From Halomonas sp. QHL1 (GTDB lineage Bacteria > Pseudomonadota > Gammaproteobacteria > Pseudomonadales > Halomonadaceae): a stretch of 64,000 bases of DNA. A program made the position numbers and the translations under genes. Below the pieces are notes generated by a model. It did no database searches, had not been told where the DNA came from, and saw only the letters and a list, made by a program, of their open reading frames with translations. Within the stretch, counting starts at the first letter, position 1; every line of letters begins with the position of its first letter. The stretch spans positions 2,007,705 to 2,071,704 of the forward strand of contig NZ_MINL01000001.1 of the NCBI RefSeq assembly GCF_001882345.1, given 5' to 3'. Shown here piece by piece: positions 36,427-45,219 of the stretch.

Positions 36427-38589
36427 CTACTTTACCTCAATGAGGCTATTGACAGCGAGGCGTAGGGTTTTCATGGCTTCATTGTGGGCATTCGCCAGGG
36501 CAATATTTTGAAATGCCCAGGCAGATAACTGTTGATGCGCCTGCTGTTGCAGCCCAGATAAAGTGTGGTGGCTGGCTACGCGGGCCAAAGCTTGCAGAGC
36601 CGGGCGGGCAAGAGCGGGGTCGCGATGGGCGGTCGCCACATCCTCGATATCCTGCCCTTCGCGGACGCTTAGCGTAATACTCGGCATTTGACCGAGCAGC
36701 AGTACGAGCACCGCGGCGGGCAGCGCCTTCAGCTCAAAGGCTAGCAGGCCAGGGAGTGCTGCCTGGAAGCGCTCACTGAGTTCAGCAAGCACCGCCTCGC
36801 CTTCTGAATTCAGCGCTTTGGCCACCATAACAGCGAACTCACCGGTGGATGTCTCTCGGGTAATCCCTAAACGTACCGGCGTAAAACCCAGCGCCAGCCA
36901 AAAGCAGAGCAGTGACGCCTCGGCGCCGAAGGTCGCGCCATAGAGCACAGCCCCCTGCTGCTTGGCGGCAACCATATCCTCTTGCAGTAGCGTTTGCGCC
37001 AATCCTTGGCGACGCCGCTCGGGGTGAGTCGCGATACGCACCACCCTCCGCCAGCGGGCGGTCAGTGCCGCGCGGCTACCAGCGTGGGTCGCCAGCGACT
37101 GCGCCAACAGATGCCCCTGGGGGCGACGCTCACCGCGGGCAACCTGGTCGGCAAGAGTGGTCTCAAAGCCGCCCTCTTCACGGGTGATCAACACCGCTTG
37201 AGGCTCGCCCGCCTGCTCAATCATGCGGAGCTGGGTACCGGGGCCGTCAAGCAGTTGGCGCAAATCGCTAGGAGAAGTGCGGTAGTGAGATTGCACCAGC
37301 AGGCCAAACAGCTTCTCCAACACAGCCTCTTGCTGGGCAAGCCAGGCACGATCAAGCACCTTGGTTGCCACTGCGCTGCCATGCGGCTGGGCAATTGGTA
37401 GCGGTGCTTTTAACAACAACAGCTGATTGGTCATAGCTTCCAAGGGGTCGCCACTACGCCAGCGGATGGGCGCGTTAAGCGTTAGCGCTTTCCACTGGGG
37501 CGTGATCCGATCAAGGGTCGCTCGAAAGCGTAGCGCAAACCCTCTGCCGGACCCCTCATAGCCGTGCACCGTGGTGGCGAAAGCAATACGCGGAAAGGCG
37601 GCGAGCCACTGGCCCAGCAGCGCAGCGGGGATCGCCGCCGCCTCATCGACCATTAAATAGCTGCCATCACCGCCCTGCTGCCCAGTATTGATCTGTTCGG
37701 TTAAGCAATCCGGGGGCAAAAAAACCAGCTCGCTGCCCTGGGCCAGTACAAACTGGCCAGGGGCGACCCGTCGGCCCTCCGGGCATAGTGCCGCTACCCG
37801 CTCGAACACGCTCTCCACCGCACTCAGCCGCGGCGCGGTGAGCACTACCCGCTGAGCTTTGTTCGCTAGCAGCCGTGCGCAGGCAATACCCAGCGCGGCG
37901 CTTTTGCCGCGCCCTCGATCGGCGGTTATTACCAGCGGGCGACGTCGCTTTAAGCCAACCAGTTGTTTCACCGCGTAGGCTTGATCTGAGGTCAGGCAGT
38001 CGCTGTCCCCACTCCCGGTATCGTCTACCTTACGCAAAGGCAGGCGAGGCAAATGCAGCGTCTGGTCAGTGCGCCAGCGCACTACGTCAGGTGACACATG
38101 CAACTGACGCGCTAAGCGCGCCAAAAAGTGGCAGTTCAGATCTGACCAGTGCCAGGGGTGGTCAGCACAACGAGCGTAATCGGGATCCGGCGTCTCTCCC
38201 CACGGCTGTGGGGTGAGCAGAACCAGTAAGCCACCGGCGGTGATCGTTCCCGCCAGCGCCCCGAACGCTTCGGGATCAAACCCAGTACCGTGGGTATCGA
38301 GCACTACCAGCTGGTGTTCTGCGCCCAGACGTGTGCGCGCTTTGCGTGGCGAGAGATACTCCTCTCCCACCCACAGCGGTGCCTGCCAAGGGTGGGCTTG
38401 CCATAAAGCCTGCGCGAGGGTTTGGCAATGCTGGGCATCGCCGCTTAGCCATACTAGCTGGCGCCAACGGCGGCGGGCTAAACGCTGTGCATGATGGACT
38501 AACGCTGCCACCCTCCGCGTTTGCTGTTTATTCTCTAGCACATGGGTATTTAGCAAATGATTTCCTACTCCAACGCGACTGATTCCCAT
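36427..38589 (-). CDS. tmcA: tRNA(Met) cytidine acetyltransferase
   Basis: TmcA acetylates the wobble cytidine (position 34) of elongator tRNA-Met using acetyl-CoA and ATP. Domains in order are an N-terminal DUF1726 region (RQLVWLSGDAQHCQTLAQAL), a RecA-like helicase domain with Walker A ITADRGRGKSAALGIA and Walker B YLMVDEAAAIPAALL, a GNAT domain with RIATHPERRRQGLAQTLL, and a C-terminal tRNA-binding region. The length of 720 residues is normal. The ATG at 38589 follows an AAGGG by seven bases; a GTG just before it is an alternative. Confidence 0.94.
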   Translation of the reverse strand: MGISRVGVGNHLLNTHVLENKQQTRRVAALVHHAQRLARRRWRQLVWLSGDAQHCQTLAQALWQAHPWQAPLWVGEEYLSPRKARTRLGAEHQLVVLDTHGTGFDPEAFGALAGTITAGGLLVLLTPQPWGETPDPDYARCADHPWHWSDLNCHFLARLARQLHVSPDVVRWRTDQTLHLPRLPLRKVDDTGSGDSDCLTSDQAYAVKQLVGLKRRRPLVITADRGRGKSAALGIACARLLANKAQRVVLTAPRLSAVESVFERVAALCPEGRRVAPGQFVLAQGSELVFLPPDCLTEQINTGQQGGDGSYLMVDEAAAIPAALLGQWLAAFPRIAFATTVHGYEGSGRGFALRFRATLDRITPQWKALTLNAPIRWRSGDPLEAMTNQLLLLKAPLPIAQPHGSAVATKVLDRAWLAQQEAVLEKLFGLLVQSHYRTSPSDLRQLLDGPGTQLRMIEQAGEPQAVLITREEGGFETTLADQVARGERRPQGHLLAQSLATHAGSRAALTARWRRVVRIATHPERRRQGLAQTLLQEDMVAAKQQGAVLYGATFGAEASLLCFWLALGFTPVRLGITRETSTGEFAVMVAKALNSEGEAVLAELSERFQAALPGLLAFELKALPAAVLVLLLGQMPSITLSVREGQDIEDVATAHRDPALARPALQALARVASHHTLSGLQQQAHQQLSAWAFQNIALANAHNEAMKTLRLAVNSLIEVK

Positions 38590-38950
38590 CACGTTACCCT
38601 TTTAAGCGTGTAAGTGTGCTGCTGAGCGCCTTATGGAGAGCTTTCTGCTTACAACTTTGGTTGAACAATTTAACTCCTTTCAACGTTTCCAATCTCCTTA
38701 GCCACTTATCTTGATGCCTAAATAAAACTATAAATATCTGTTTTAAATGAATTTAAAAAGATTTCTTATAAAAAACCCTGACTGAAAACTCTTACATTAC
38801 TGATATTGCACCGCAGCGGGGTTGATGTGCTAATTTAGCTCTGAAGCGTTGATATCCTTGTTTACGTAAACGTAACCTAACAGCGCTGCACTTTCCTGAC
38901 TTCAGGTAACCAACACTAATAACGCCACACGCCAAACCAGGAAATACATC
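38590..38950. other. AT-rich intergenic region between tmcA and the TRAP operon
   Basis: This 361-bp gap between divergent genes holds no convincing ORF. The central part (about 38700-38790) is strongly AT-rich, and the right part carries a palindrome at 38860-38876. It presumably contains the promoters of tmcA and of the DctPQM operon. Confidence 0.7.
38860..38876. promoter_or_regulatory. Palindromic candidate operator upstream of the TRAP operon
   Basis: GTTTACGTAAAC is a perfect 12-bp palindrome, extended rightward as TTTACGTAAACGTAAC, which fits a TTTACGT-N2-ACGTAAA pattern with one mismatch. From memory this resembles sites of LiuR, a MerR-type regulator of branched-chain amino acid breakdown. 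That match is tentative. It lies about 75 bases before the dctP start. Confidence 0.45.
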
Positions 38951-40054
38951 ATGAAAAAAATGACCAAATTCGCCCTCACCGGCCTGGCTGCCGGTATTGC
39001 CTTCGCTACCTTAACGACCACCGCACAAGCACAAGAAGAGTGGACAATGACCACTACCTGGCCGGAAAACCTTGATCTAATCAAGATTGACCAGCACTGG
39101 GTGGAACTGGTCAATAAACTGGCGGGCGAAGAGCTACAAATCAATTTCCGCGCAGGCGGCACGCTCATGCCCGGTACTGAAGTATTTGACGCCACTGAAA
39201 CGGGCAGCATTGAAGCCGCAGGCGACTGGCCGGGCTATTGGGCAGGCTTGAACCCCGCCTTCTCGCCATTGGCGACCACCACAAGTCTGTTTAATGGCGT
39301 TGACTACCTCAACTGGATTCAGCAGTGGGGCGGCCGCGAGCTGTACGAAGAGATCTATGGCCAGTTCAACATGGTCTATCTCCCCTACGGCATTACCAAC
39401 AATGAGTCGGGCTTTATGGGCCGTACCCCGATTGAGAGCATTGCCGACCTAGAAGGCAAGCGTCTGCGTCTTTCGGGTCGCGACCAGGGCCGCGTGCTTG
39501 AAGAGCTGGGCGGCTCCCAGGTCACCCTGGCGGGCGGTGAAGTCTACCAAGCCATTGAGCGCGGCGTTATCGATGCAGGTGAGTTCTCTACCCCTGGGGT
39601 CGACTTTAATGCCGGTTTTGCCGAAGTGGCCGACTACTGGGCAACGCCCGGCTGGCACCAGTCGGCCAGCGTATTCGGGGTCATGATCAATAAAGATGCC
39701 TGGGACGCCCTCTCAGAAGAGACCCAAGAGACCCTGCGCATCGCGGCGGACGCCACCATGGCATGGTCGTTAGCTTGGTCTGAACGCCAGTCCACCGAAG
39801 CCACGCAGAAGTTCATTGACGCAGGTGTCACGATCAACCAATTCTCTGAAGAGGACTTGGCGCGCATTCAGGAAGTTACCAACGACGTGATTCTACGCGG
39901 TGCTTGCGAAGACCCCGACCACGCCAAGGTCTACCAATCAATGATTGCCTACCTTGAGCACTACGCGACTTGGCGCGATGTTTCCGCACCTTACAACATG
40001 AGCCGCGTGATGGATAACCTGCCCTCACTGGAAGAGATCGAAGCCTGCCTGTAA
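38951..40054 (+). CDS. TRAP transporter periplasmic binding protein, DctP family (2-oxoacid type)
   Basis: A signal peptide (LAAGIAFATLTTTAQA) precedes a DctP-family binding protein of about 340 residues. The segments RLSGRDQGRVLEELGGSQVT, LAGGEVYQAIERGVIDAGEF and YWATPGWHQSASVFGVMINK resemble the TakP group, which binds pyruvate and branched 2-oxoacids rather than C4-dicarboxylates. This Trp/Gly-rich layout suggests a monocarboxylate ligand, but the substrate is an inference. The two permease genes follow after a terminator-like hairpin. AGGAAA precedes the ATG. Confidence 0.9.
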   Translation: MKKMTKFALTGLAAGIAFATLTTTAQAQEEWTMTTTWPENLDLIKIDQHWVELVNKLAGEELQINFRAGGTLMPGTEVFDATETGSIEAAGDWPGYWAGLNPAFSPLATTTSLFNGVDYLNWIQQWGGRELYEEIYGQFNMVYLPYGITNNESGFMGRTPIESIADLEGKRLRLSGRDQGRVLEELGGSQVTLAGGEVYQAIERGVIDAGEFSTPGVDFNAGFAEVADYWATPGWHQSASVFGVMINKDAWDALSEETQETLRIAADATMAWSLAWSERQSTEATQKFIDAGVTINQFSEEDLARIQEVTNDVILRGACEDPDHAKVYQSMIAYLEHYATWRDVSAPYNMSRVMDNLPSLEEIEACL

Positions 40055-40066
40055 GGCGCTTCTGTG

Positions 40067-40097
40067 CCGCCTCGGTTTTTACCGGGGCGGTTTTTTT
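40067..40097 (+). terminator. Terminator-like hairpin inside the TRAP operon
   Basis: CCGCCTCGG / CCGGGGCGG forms a nine-base-pair stem (one G-T pair) followed by seven T residues, 12 bases after the binding-protein stop. As it precedes the permease genes, it probably reduces read-through so that more binding protein than permease is made. Confidence 0.8.
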
Positions 40098-40119
40098 GTG
40101 CTGACCGCGGAGACCTTCC

Positions 40120-40623
40120 ATGAATGCGATTGCCAAGGCGATCGATGCCATCAATGAAACCTTAGGGCGAATCATCGCCCCATTGATTGCCATCATCACC
40201 CTGATTGTTCTTTACGACATTGCGTCACGCTTTCTGTTTGGGCGCCCTAGTGACTGGGCCTTTGATGTGACCAAGATGCTGTTTGGCGCCCACTTCATGC
40301 TGATGGCGGCCTATGGGCTCAAGCACCACGCCCACGTGGAAGTTGACGTGCTAAAGCGCTTGCTATCGCGCAGGAAGCAAGCCGCGCTTGAAGTGCTCGG
40401 CTACCTAATTTTCTTTGTCCCCTTTATCTGGATGCTGATCACCCTGGGCTGGAGTTTCTTTGAACGCGCGTGGAGCCGCGGTGAAACCACGTACGGCATG
40501 GTCTCAATCCCGGTCTATCCGATTAAAGGGGTGATTGTGGTCGCCTCCATACTGATTCTGCTGCAGGCAGTTGCCATTGTGCTGCGTGCCATCATGCAGC
40601 TTCGCGAGGAGAGATCAGCATGA
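40120..40623 (+). CDS. TRAP transporter small permease, DctQ family
   Basis: This is a 167-residue protein with four membrane helices (LGRIIAPLIAIITLIVLYDI, then FDVTKMLFGAHFMLMAAYGL). HHAHVEVDVL is the typical DctQ motif between helices 2 and 3. It forms the membrane complex with DctM and receives substrate from the binding protein. The stop overlaps the start of the large permease gene by 4 bases. Confidence 0.93.
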   Translation: MNAIAKAIDAINETLGRIIAPLIAIITLIVLYDIASRFLFGRPSDWAFDVTKMLFGAHFMLMAAYGLKHHAHVEVDVLKRLLSRRKQAALEVLGYLIFFVPFIWMLITLGWSFFERAWSRGETTYGMVSIPVYPIKGVIVVASILILLQAVAIVLRAIMQLREERSA

Positions 40624-41954
40624 ATCTAAGTCCTGAAATGCTCACGCTGGTGATGTTTGGCGGCCTGATGGTGGGGCTGTTTATGGGTCACCCACTGGCG
40701 TTTGTGCTCGGCGGCGTAGCGGTTATCGGTGCCTTTCTTGGCCCCGGCGAGCGCATCCTCGGCACCCTGATCAACAATATTTTCGGTAATGCCATGGACA
40801 ACTATGTCCTGGTGGCGATACCGCTGTTCATTTTGATGGCACGGTTCTTAAACGACTCCGGTGTTACCGAGAAGATGTTTGATGCCATGCGGCTGTTGCT
40901 GGCGAACCTGCGCGGCGGCTTGGCACTTACCGTGGTCATCGTTTCGGTGCTGCTAGCGGCCACCACCGGCATTGTGGGCGCCTCGATTGCGGTCATGGGC
41001 ATGATTGCCCTGGTACCGATGCTCAAGTACGGCTACAACAAAGAGCTTAGCGCCGGGGTTATTATGGCGAGCGGGTGTTTGGGCATCTTGATTCCGCCCA
41101 GCATCATGCTAATCCTCATGGCCAGCTACTCGCCGGTTTCCGTAGGCGCACTGTTTGCGGGCGCGCTGATTCCTGGCCTGCTGCTTGGTGTCATGTATGC
41201 GCTCTACGTACTGATCATCTGCTACATTAAACCCAGCTACGGCCCTAAAGTGCCTGCTGAAGAGCGCGCCGAAGTCAGTACTAAACAACTGCTTATCATG
41301 CTGGCAAAGTACGTGCTTCCACCTATGTCATTGATTTTGGGCGTACTGGGTGCACTATTTACCGGTGTCGCCACGGCTACCGAAGCCTCGGCCATCGGCG
41401 TATTTATCGCCTTTATTCTGTTTATGATTTTTGGTGATCGCAAAATCAGTACCTGCTTCTGGACGATGATAGAAGCGGGTAAAACCACCACCATGGTCAT
41501 GCTCGTATTGGTGGGGGCTACTGCGTTCACCGGCGTATTCTCACGCGGTGGCGGTATGACCGTGATCAGCGAGCTGGTGCTGGCCATGCCCGGCGGCACC
41601 ATTGGGGCGCTAATCCTGATGCTGTTCCTGGTATTTATTCTGGGCATGTTCCTGGATTGGACCGGCATTGTTCTGCTGAGCTTCCCCATCATGCTGCCCA
41701 TCGTCGAAACCATGGGCGTGGATATGCTGTGGTTCGTGGTGATGGTGGCGGTGGTACTGCAGACATCGTTCCTGACCCCGCCCTTTGGCTATGCGCTGTT
41801 CTACTTGAAAGGCGTGGCACCGCCCGGGGTCGAAATCGTCCATCTTTACAAAGCAGTAGTACCCTTTGTGGCGTTGATTCTACTCGCCTGTACGCTGATG
41901 GCGTTCTTCCCCTGGCTGATTACCGGCTTACCTAGCATGCTGCTGGGTTACTAG
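40620..41954 (+). CDS. TRAP transporter large permease, DctM family
   Basis: This is the 444-residue, sodium-driven translocation subunit, with about 12 helices. It shows GLFMGHPLAFVLGGVAVIG at the start, GIVGASIAVMGMIALVPML, SGCLGILIPPSIMLILMASY and VATATEASAIGVFIAFIL, all standard DctM blocks. The ATG overlaps the dctQ stop, ensuring equal amounts of the two membrane subunits. A clear terminator follows 35 bases after the stop. Confidence 0.95.
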   Translation: MNLSPEMLTLVMFGGLMVGLFMGHPLAFVLGGVAVIGAFLGPGERILGTLINNIFGNAMDNYVLVAIPLFILMARFLNDSGVTEKMFDAMRLLLANLRGGLALTVVIVSVLLAATTGIVGASIAVMGMIALVPMLKYGYNKELSAGVIMASGCLGILIPPSIMLILMASYSPVSVGALFAGALIPGLLLGVMYALYVLIICYIKPSYGPKVPAEERAEVSTKQLLIMLAKYVLPPMSLILGVLGALFTGVATATEASAIGVFIAFILFMIFGDRKISTCFWTMIEAGKTTTMVMLVLVGATAFTGVFSRGGGMTVISELVLAMPGGTIGALILMLFLVFILGMFLDWTGIVLLSFPIMLPIVETMGVDMLWFVVMVAVVLQTSFLTPPFGYALFYLKGVAPPGVEIVHLYKAVVPFVALILLACTLMAFFPWLITGLPSMLLGY

Positions 41955-41989
41955 GCCTTGCATCCAAAGCTTATCCTCCAACCATTATG

Positions 41990-42011
41990 GCCCGCTCCGG
42001 CGGGCTTTTTT
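41990..42011 (+). terminator. Rho-independent terminator of the TRAP operon
   Basis: GCCCGC-TCCG-GCGGGC forms a perfect six-base-pair stem followed by six T residues. Confidence 0.92.
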
Positions 42012-42150
42012 GTATGAACGACGAGGCTGCAAAGCTGCAGTAGAACAGCGCTAATGCTACTATTCACGCCCGTCACTATTTCGCATTAAGTGTGCTGCGC
42101 TACTTTCCGGCTTTTCGCTACTGCTTTCCGTCAATGCAAGGAGTGTTCGC

Positions 42151-43830
42151 TTGTTCAGATCCGGCTATCGCGGGCTATTCGCCTTCTCCTCTTCGCTTAG
42201 CCGTCGCGCTACCCCCTGGTCGATTGCCCTGATCGCGGTAGCGTTCGTGGTTGCGCTGCCCGTGCTGGTGGTATTTGCCCATATCGCGATGCCCACCGAT
42301 GGTGTTTGGCAACACTTGGCCAGCACCGTACTTGGTCGCTATTTGAACAACACCTTCTGGCTTGTCGTGACCGTAGGACTCGGCACGCTCATCATCGGCA
42401 CCGGCACGGCTTGGCTAGTGGTTATGTGCCGATTTCCCGGCAAACGGCTATTCGAGTGGGCGTTGCTGCTGCCGCTGGCGGTACCTACCTACGTCATCGC
42501 CTACGCCTATACCGATTTTTTGCAGTTTGCCGGGCCGTTACAAAGCCTGATGCGCGAGACGTTTGGTTGGGGGTATGGCGACTACTACTTTCCCAACATT
42601 CGCTCCCTGGGTGGCGCCGCGACGGTGATTACCCTGGTGCTCTACCCCTATGTTTATCTACTGGCCCGCGCATCGTTTTTAGAACAGTCAGTCTGCGTGC
42701 TGGATGTAGGGCGCACCCTCGGCCGTGGCCCCTGGAAACTGTTTGCCAGCGTCGCCGTACCGCTTGCACGCCCGGCGCTGGTAGGCGGGGTATCGCTGGT
42801 ATTAATGGAGACGCTTAACGAGTTTGGCGCCGTTCAGTTCTTCGGCGTTGATACCTTTACCACCGGTATCTACCGCACCTGGTTTGGCATGGGCGAGCAG
42901 GTGGCGGCGGCGCAGTTAGCGGCGTGCCTGCTCACCTTCGTGATTGTGTTAGTGCTGCTGGAACGCTGGTCGCGGGGCAAGCGTCGCTATTTCCATACCA
43001 CCAATCGCTACCAGCAGTTGCCCGAGTACGCGCTGCACGGCTGGCGAGCCGCGGCAGCGACGCTGGCTTGTTTGGTCCCGGTGCTGGTGGGCTTTTTATT
43101 GCCCAGCGGCATTCTGCTCAATTTAGCGCTGCAGGGGGGCGATTCACTCTGGGGCTCGCGCTTTATTGGCTACGCCTGGAACAGCCTGGGGTTGGCAACA
43201 GTGGCCGCGTTGATCGCCGTGGGCTTGGCCGTTGTGCTGAGCTACGGCGTGCGCATGCACGATACGACGTTTGCGCGGGTGGCTTCCCGGGTCGCCTCCA
43301 TGGGCTACGCGATTCCTGGCTCAGTGGTCGCGGTGGGTATTCTGATTCCGTTTGCCTGGTTGGATAACGCCCTCAACACCTGGCTGAATAATCACTATGG
43401 CTACATCATTGGCCTGGTCTTCAGTGGGTCGGCGTTTATCTTGCTATACGCCTATGTCGTGCGCTTTCTAGCCGTCTCATTCAATGCCGTTGAGGCGAGC
43501 TTAGGTAAAGTGACGCCAAGCATGGATGCCGCTTCGCGCACCCTGGGTCAAACAGCGGGGGGGACGCTGCGCCATATTCATACACCGATGATGCGTAGCA
43601 GCCTGTTAGCGGCGGGAATTTTAGTCTTCGTTGATGTGATGAAGGAGCTGCCCGCGACGATTATTCTGCGCCCCTTCAACTTCGACACCCTGGCCGTGAG
43701 GGCGCATAACCTAGCCTCTGATGAACGGCTGGCAGAGGCCTCCACATCGTCGCTGGCGATTGTGGTGGTGGGCATCCTGCCGGTCATTCTGCTTAGCATG
43801 GCCATGCGCCGTTCGCGTCCCGGCGCTTAG
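42151..43830 (+). CDS. Ferric-iron ABC transporter permease, FbpB/SfuB-like
   Basis: This is a double-length permease of 559 residues with two binding-protein-dependent permease domains (about residues 60-270 and 330-550). Each has an EAA-type loop: LDVGRTLGRGPWKLFASVAV in the first half and MDAASRTLGQTAGGTLRHIH in the second. It fits the FbpB/AfuB iron permeases. The matching ATPase gene is convergent and the binding-protein gene lies beyond it, an unusual order. The start is TTG, supported by AAGGAG seven bases upstream and by the lack of an early ATG. Confidence 0.9.
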   Translation: MFRSGYRGLFAFSSSLSRRATPWSIALIAVAFVVALPVLVVFAHIAMPTDGVWQHLASTVLGRYLNNTFWLVVTVGLGTLIIGTGTAWLVVMCRFPGKRLFEWALLLPLAVPTYVIAYAYTDFLQFAGPLQSLMRETFGWGYGDYYFPNIRSLGGAATVITLVLYPYVYLLARASFLEQSVCVLDVGRTLGRGPWKLFASVAVPLARPALVGGVSLVLMETLNEFGAVQFFGVDTFTTGIYRTWFGMGEQVAAAQLAACLLTFVIVLVLLERWSRGKRRYFHTTNRYQQLPEYALHGWRAAAATLACLVPVLVGFLLPSGILLNLALQGGDSLWGSRFIGYAWNSLGLATVAALIAVGLAVVLSYGVRMHDTTFARVASRVASMGYAIPGSVVAVGILIPFAWLDNALNTWLNNHYGYIIGLVFSGSAFILLYAYVVRFLAVSFNAVEASLGKVTPSMDAASRTLGQTAGGTLRHIHTPMMRSSLLAAGILVFVDVMKELPATIILRPFNFDTLAVRAHNLASDERLAEASTSSLAIVVVGILPVILLSMAMRRSRPGA

Positions 43831-43843
43831 TCCTGATCAAACC

Positions 43844-44962
43844 CTAGGACGTAAGCGGGAAAACAAATACCTGTGAAAGGTCGAGGTGAATATCCACCGG
43901 CTGCCCCTCCGCGGGTAAAAACACCCCAGGTACGCGGGCGTGCAGGTGGGCCTCAAGATCGTTTTCACCATGGGCACATAGGTGCAGAAGGCTGGTGCGG
44001 CCCAGCAGTTTCGCCATTACCACATGGCTATGGCGATGCTCATCTGCAGGCAGATCACGCTCAACTATTCGCAGCGCCTCTGGGCGAATCATCACTTGAG
44101 CGTCGCTGCCTTCCGCTAGCCCACCGGCAGGCACCCGCCCAACTGGCGTGTTCACCGTGCCATTATGCACTTTGCCCTGCAGCTCATTAACGTCACCAAA
44201 AAAGGTCACGACAAAGGGGTCTTGAGGCGCGCAGTAAAGCTCTCGTGGCGTACCCGTTTGCACGATCCGCCCATCCCGCATCAGTGCGATGCGATCCGCC
44301 ATAAACATGGCCTCTTCGGGATCATGGGTCACCAGCAGCGTCGCCGCGCCGACTTTTTTGAGCACGTGCAGCGTATCGTCGCGGATACGATCGCGCAGAC
44401 GCGCATCCAGACTTGAGAACGGTTCATCCAAAAGCATTAAGCGCGGCGAAGGCGCCAGCGCACGCGCCAAGGCCACCCGCTGCTGCTGCCCCCCTGAGAG
44501 CATGTGCGGGTAAACATCGATATACGCGGCCATACCCAACTGCTCAAGCAGTTGGGCCGCCCGCTCCCGACGCTCGCGAGAAGCTAAATGCTTAAGCCCA
44601 AAGGTGACATTTTCCAAAACGGTTAAGTGGGGGAAAAGTGCCGAGTCTTGAAACGCCAGCCCGACATTGCGTTTTTCCGGCGGCACGTGGCGCTGGCCCT
44701 GTCCTGCAATATAGATATCGTCTAAGGACACACTGCCTTCTTGCAGCACTTCAAGGCCCGCAGCGATACGCAGTAGCGTTGTTTTGCCACAACCAGAGGG
44801 GCCCAAAAGGCAAACCACCTCGCCTGGAGCAACGCTTAAATCCACACCTTTTACAACCGTATGGCCATCGTAAGCATGGCGTACGTTGTGCAGGGTTAAC
44901 GCCGATGAGCCAGGCGCTACCTCAGCAGCCCTTCTTGCAGTTACCTTTAGCGAAGCTGTCAT
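43844..44962 (-). CDS. Ferric-iron ABC transporter ATPase, FbpC-like
   Basis: This 372-residue nucleotide-binding subunit has Walker A LLGPSGCGKTTLLRIAAG, signature HMLSGGQQQRVALARAL, Walker B RLMLLDEPFSSLDARLRD and the switch His in LVTHDPEEAMF. A C-terminal TOBE-type regulatory domain (QVMIRPEALRIVERDLPAD) follows, as in FbpC/CysA/PotA. The neighbours (FbpB-like permease and FbpA-like binding protein) point to iron. The gene runs opposite to both and shares its promoter region with fbpA, so both could be under one Fur site. Confidence 0.9.
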   Translation of the reverse strand: MTASLKVTARRAAEVAPGSSALTLHNVRHAYDGHTVVKGVDLSVAPGEVVCLLGPSGCGKTTLLRIAAGLEVLQEGSVSLDDIYIAGQGQRHVPPEKRNVGLAFQDSALFPHLTVLENVTFGLKHLASRERRERAAQLLEQLGMAAYIDVYPHMLSGGQQQRVALARALAPSPRLMLLDEPFSSLDARLRDRIRDDTLHVLKKVGAATLLVTHDPEEAMFMADRIALMRDGRIVQTGTPRELYCAPQDPFVVTFFGDVNELQGKVHNGTVNTPVGRVPAGGLAEGSDAQVMIRPEALRIVERDLPADEHRHSHVVMAKLLGRTSLLHLCAHGENDLEAHLHARVPGVFLPAEGQPVDIHLDLSQVFVFPLTS

Positions 44963-45172
44963 AAATCACCGCTATGAATTAGCACTGTCTGATTAGTGGT
45001 GTCTGAATAGCACTTCCCAGGTGAGCAAACCGCACCTCTAAAAGCCTAAACGCGGATTGAGTACATTTGTAAGTTGTTTGCATTCTATTTTTTATTGGCC
45101 GGTTATGCACGTACCACCTTTTGGGTAGGCAATAACTCTTGACGCAAGGCATACGAAACGCTTCAATAACAA

Positions 45173-45198
45173 TGTTAATAATGTAACGTATTATCATT
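45173..45198. promoter_or_regulatory. Candidate Fur box in the fbpC-fbpA divergent promoter
   Basis: The AT-rich inverted repeat AATAAT-N7-ATTATC with a trailing ATT partly fits the Fur pattern of NAT(A/T)AT hexamers. It lies 22-47 bases before the binding-protein ATG, in the 257-bp gap between the two divergent iron genes. The match is imperfect. Confidence 0.4.
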
Positions 45199-45219
45199 CA
45201 ACAAATAAGGATGTGCTTG

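Noticed and set aside
41237..41713. Minus-strand frame of 158 codons
   Set aside because: It is an antisense shadow of the DctM gene.
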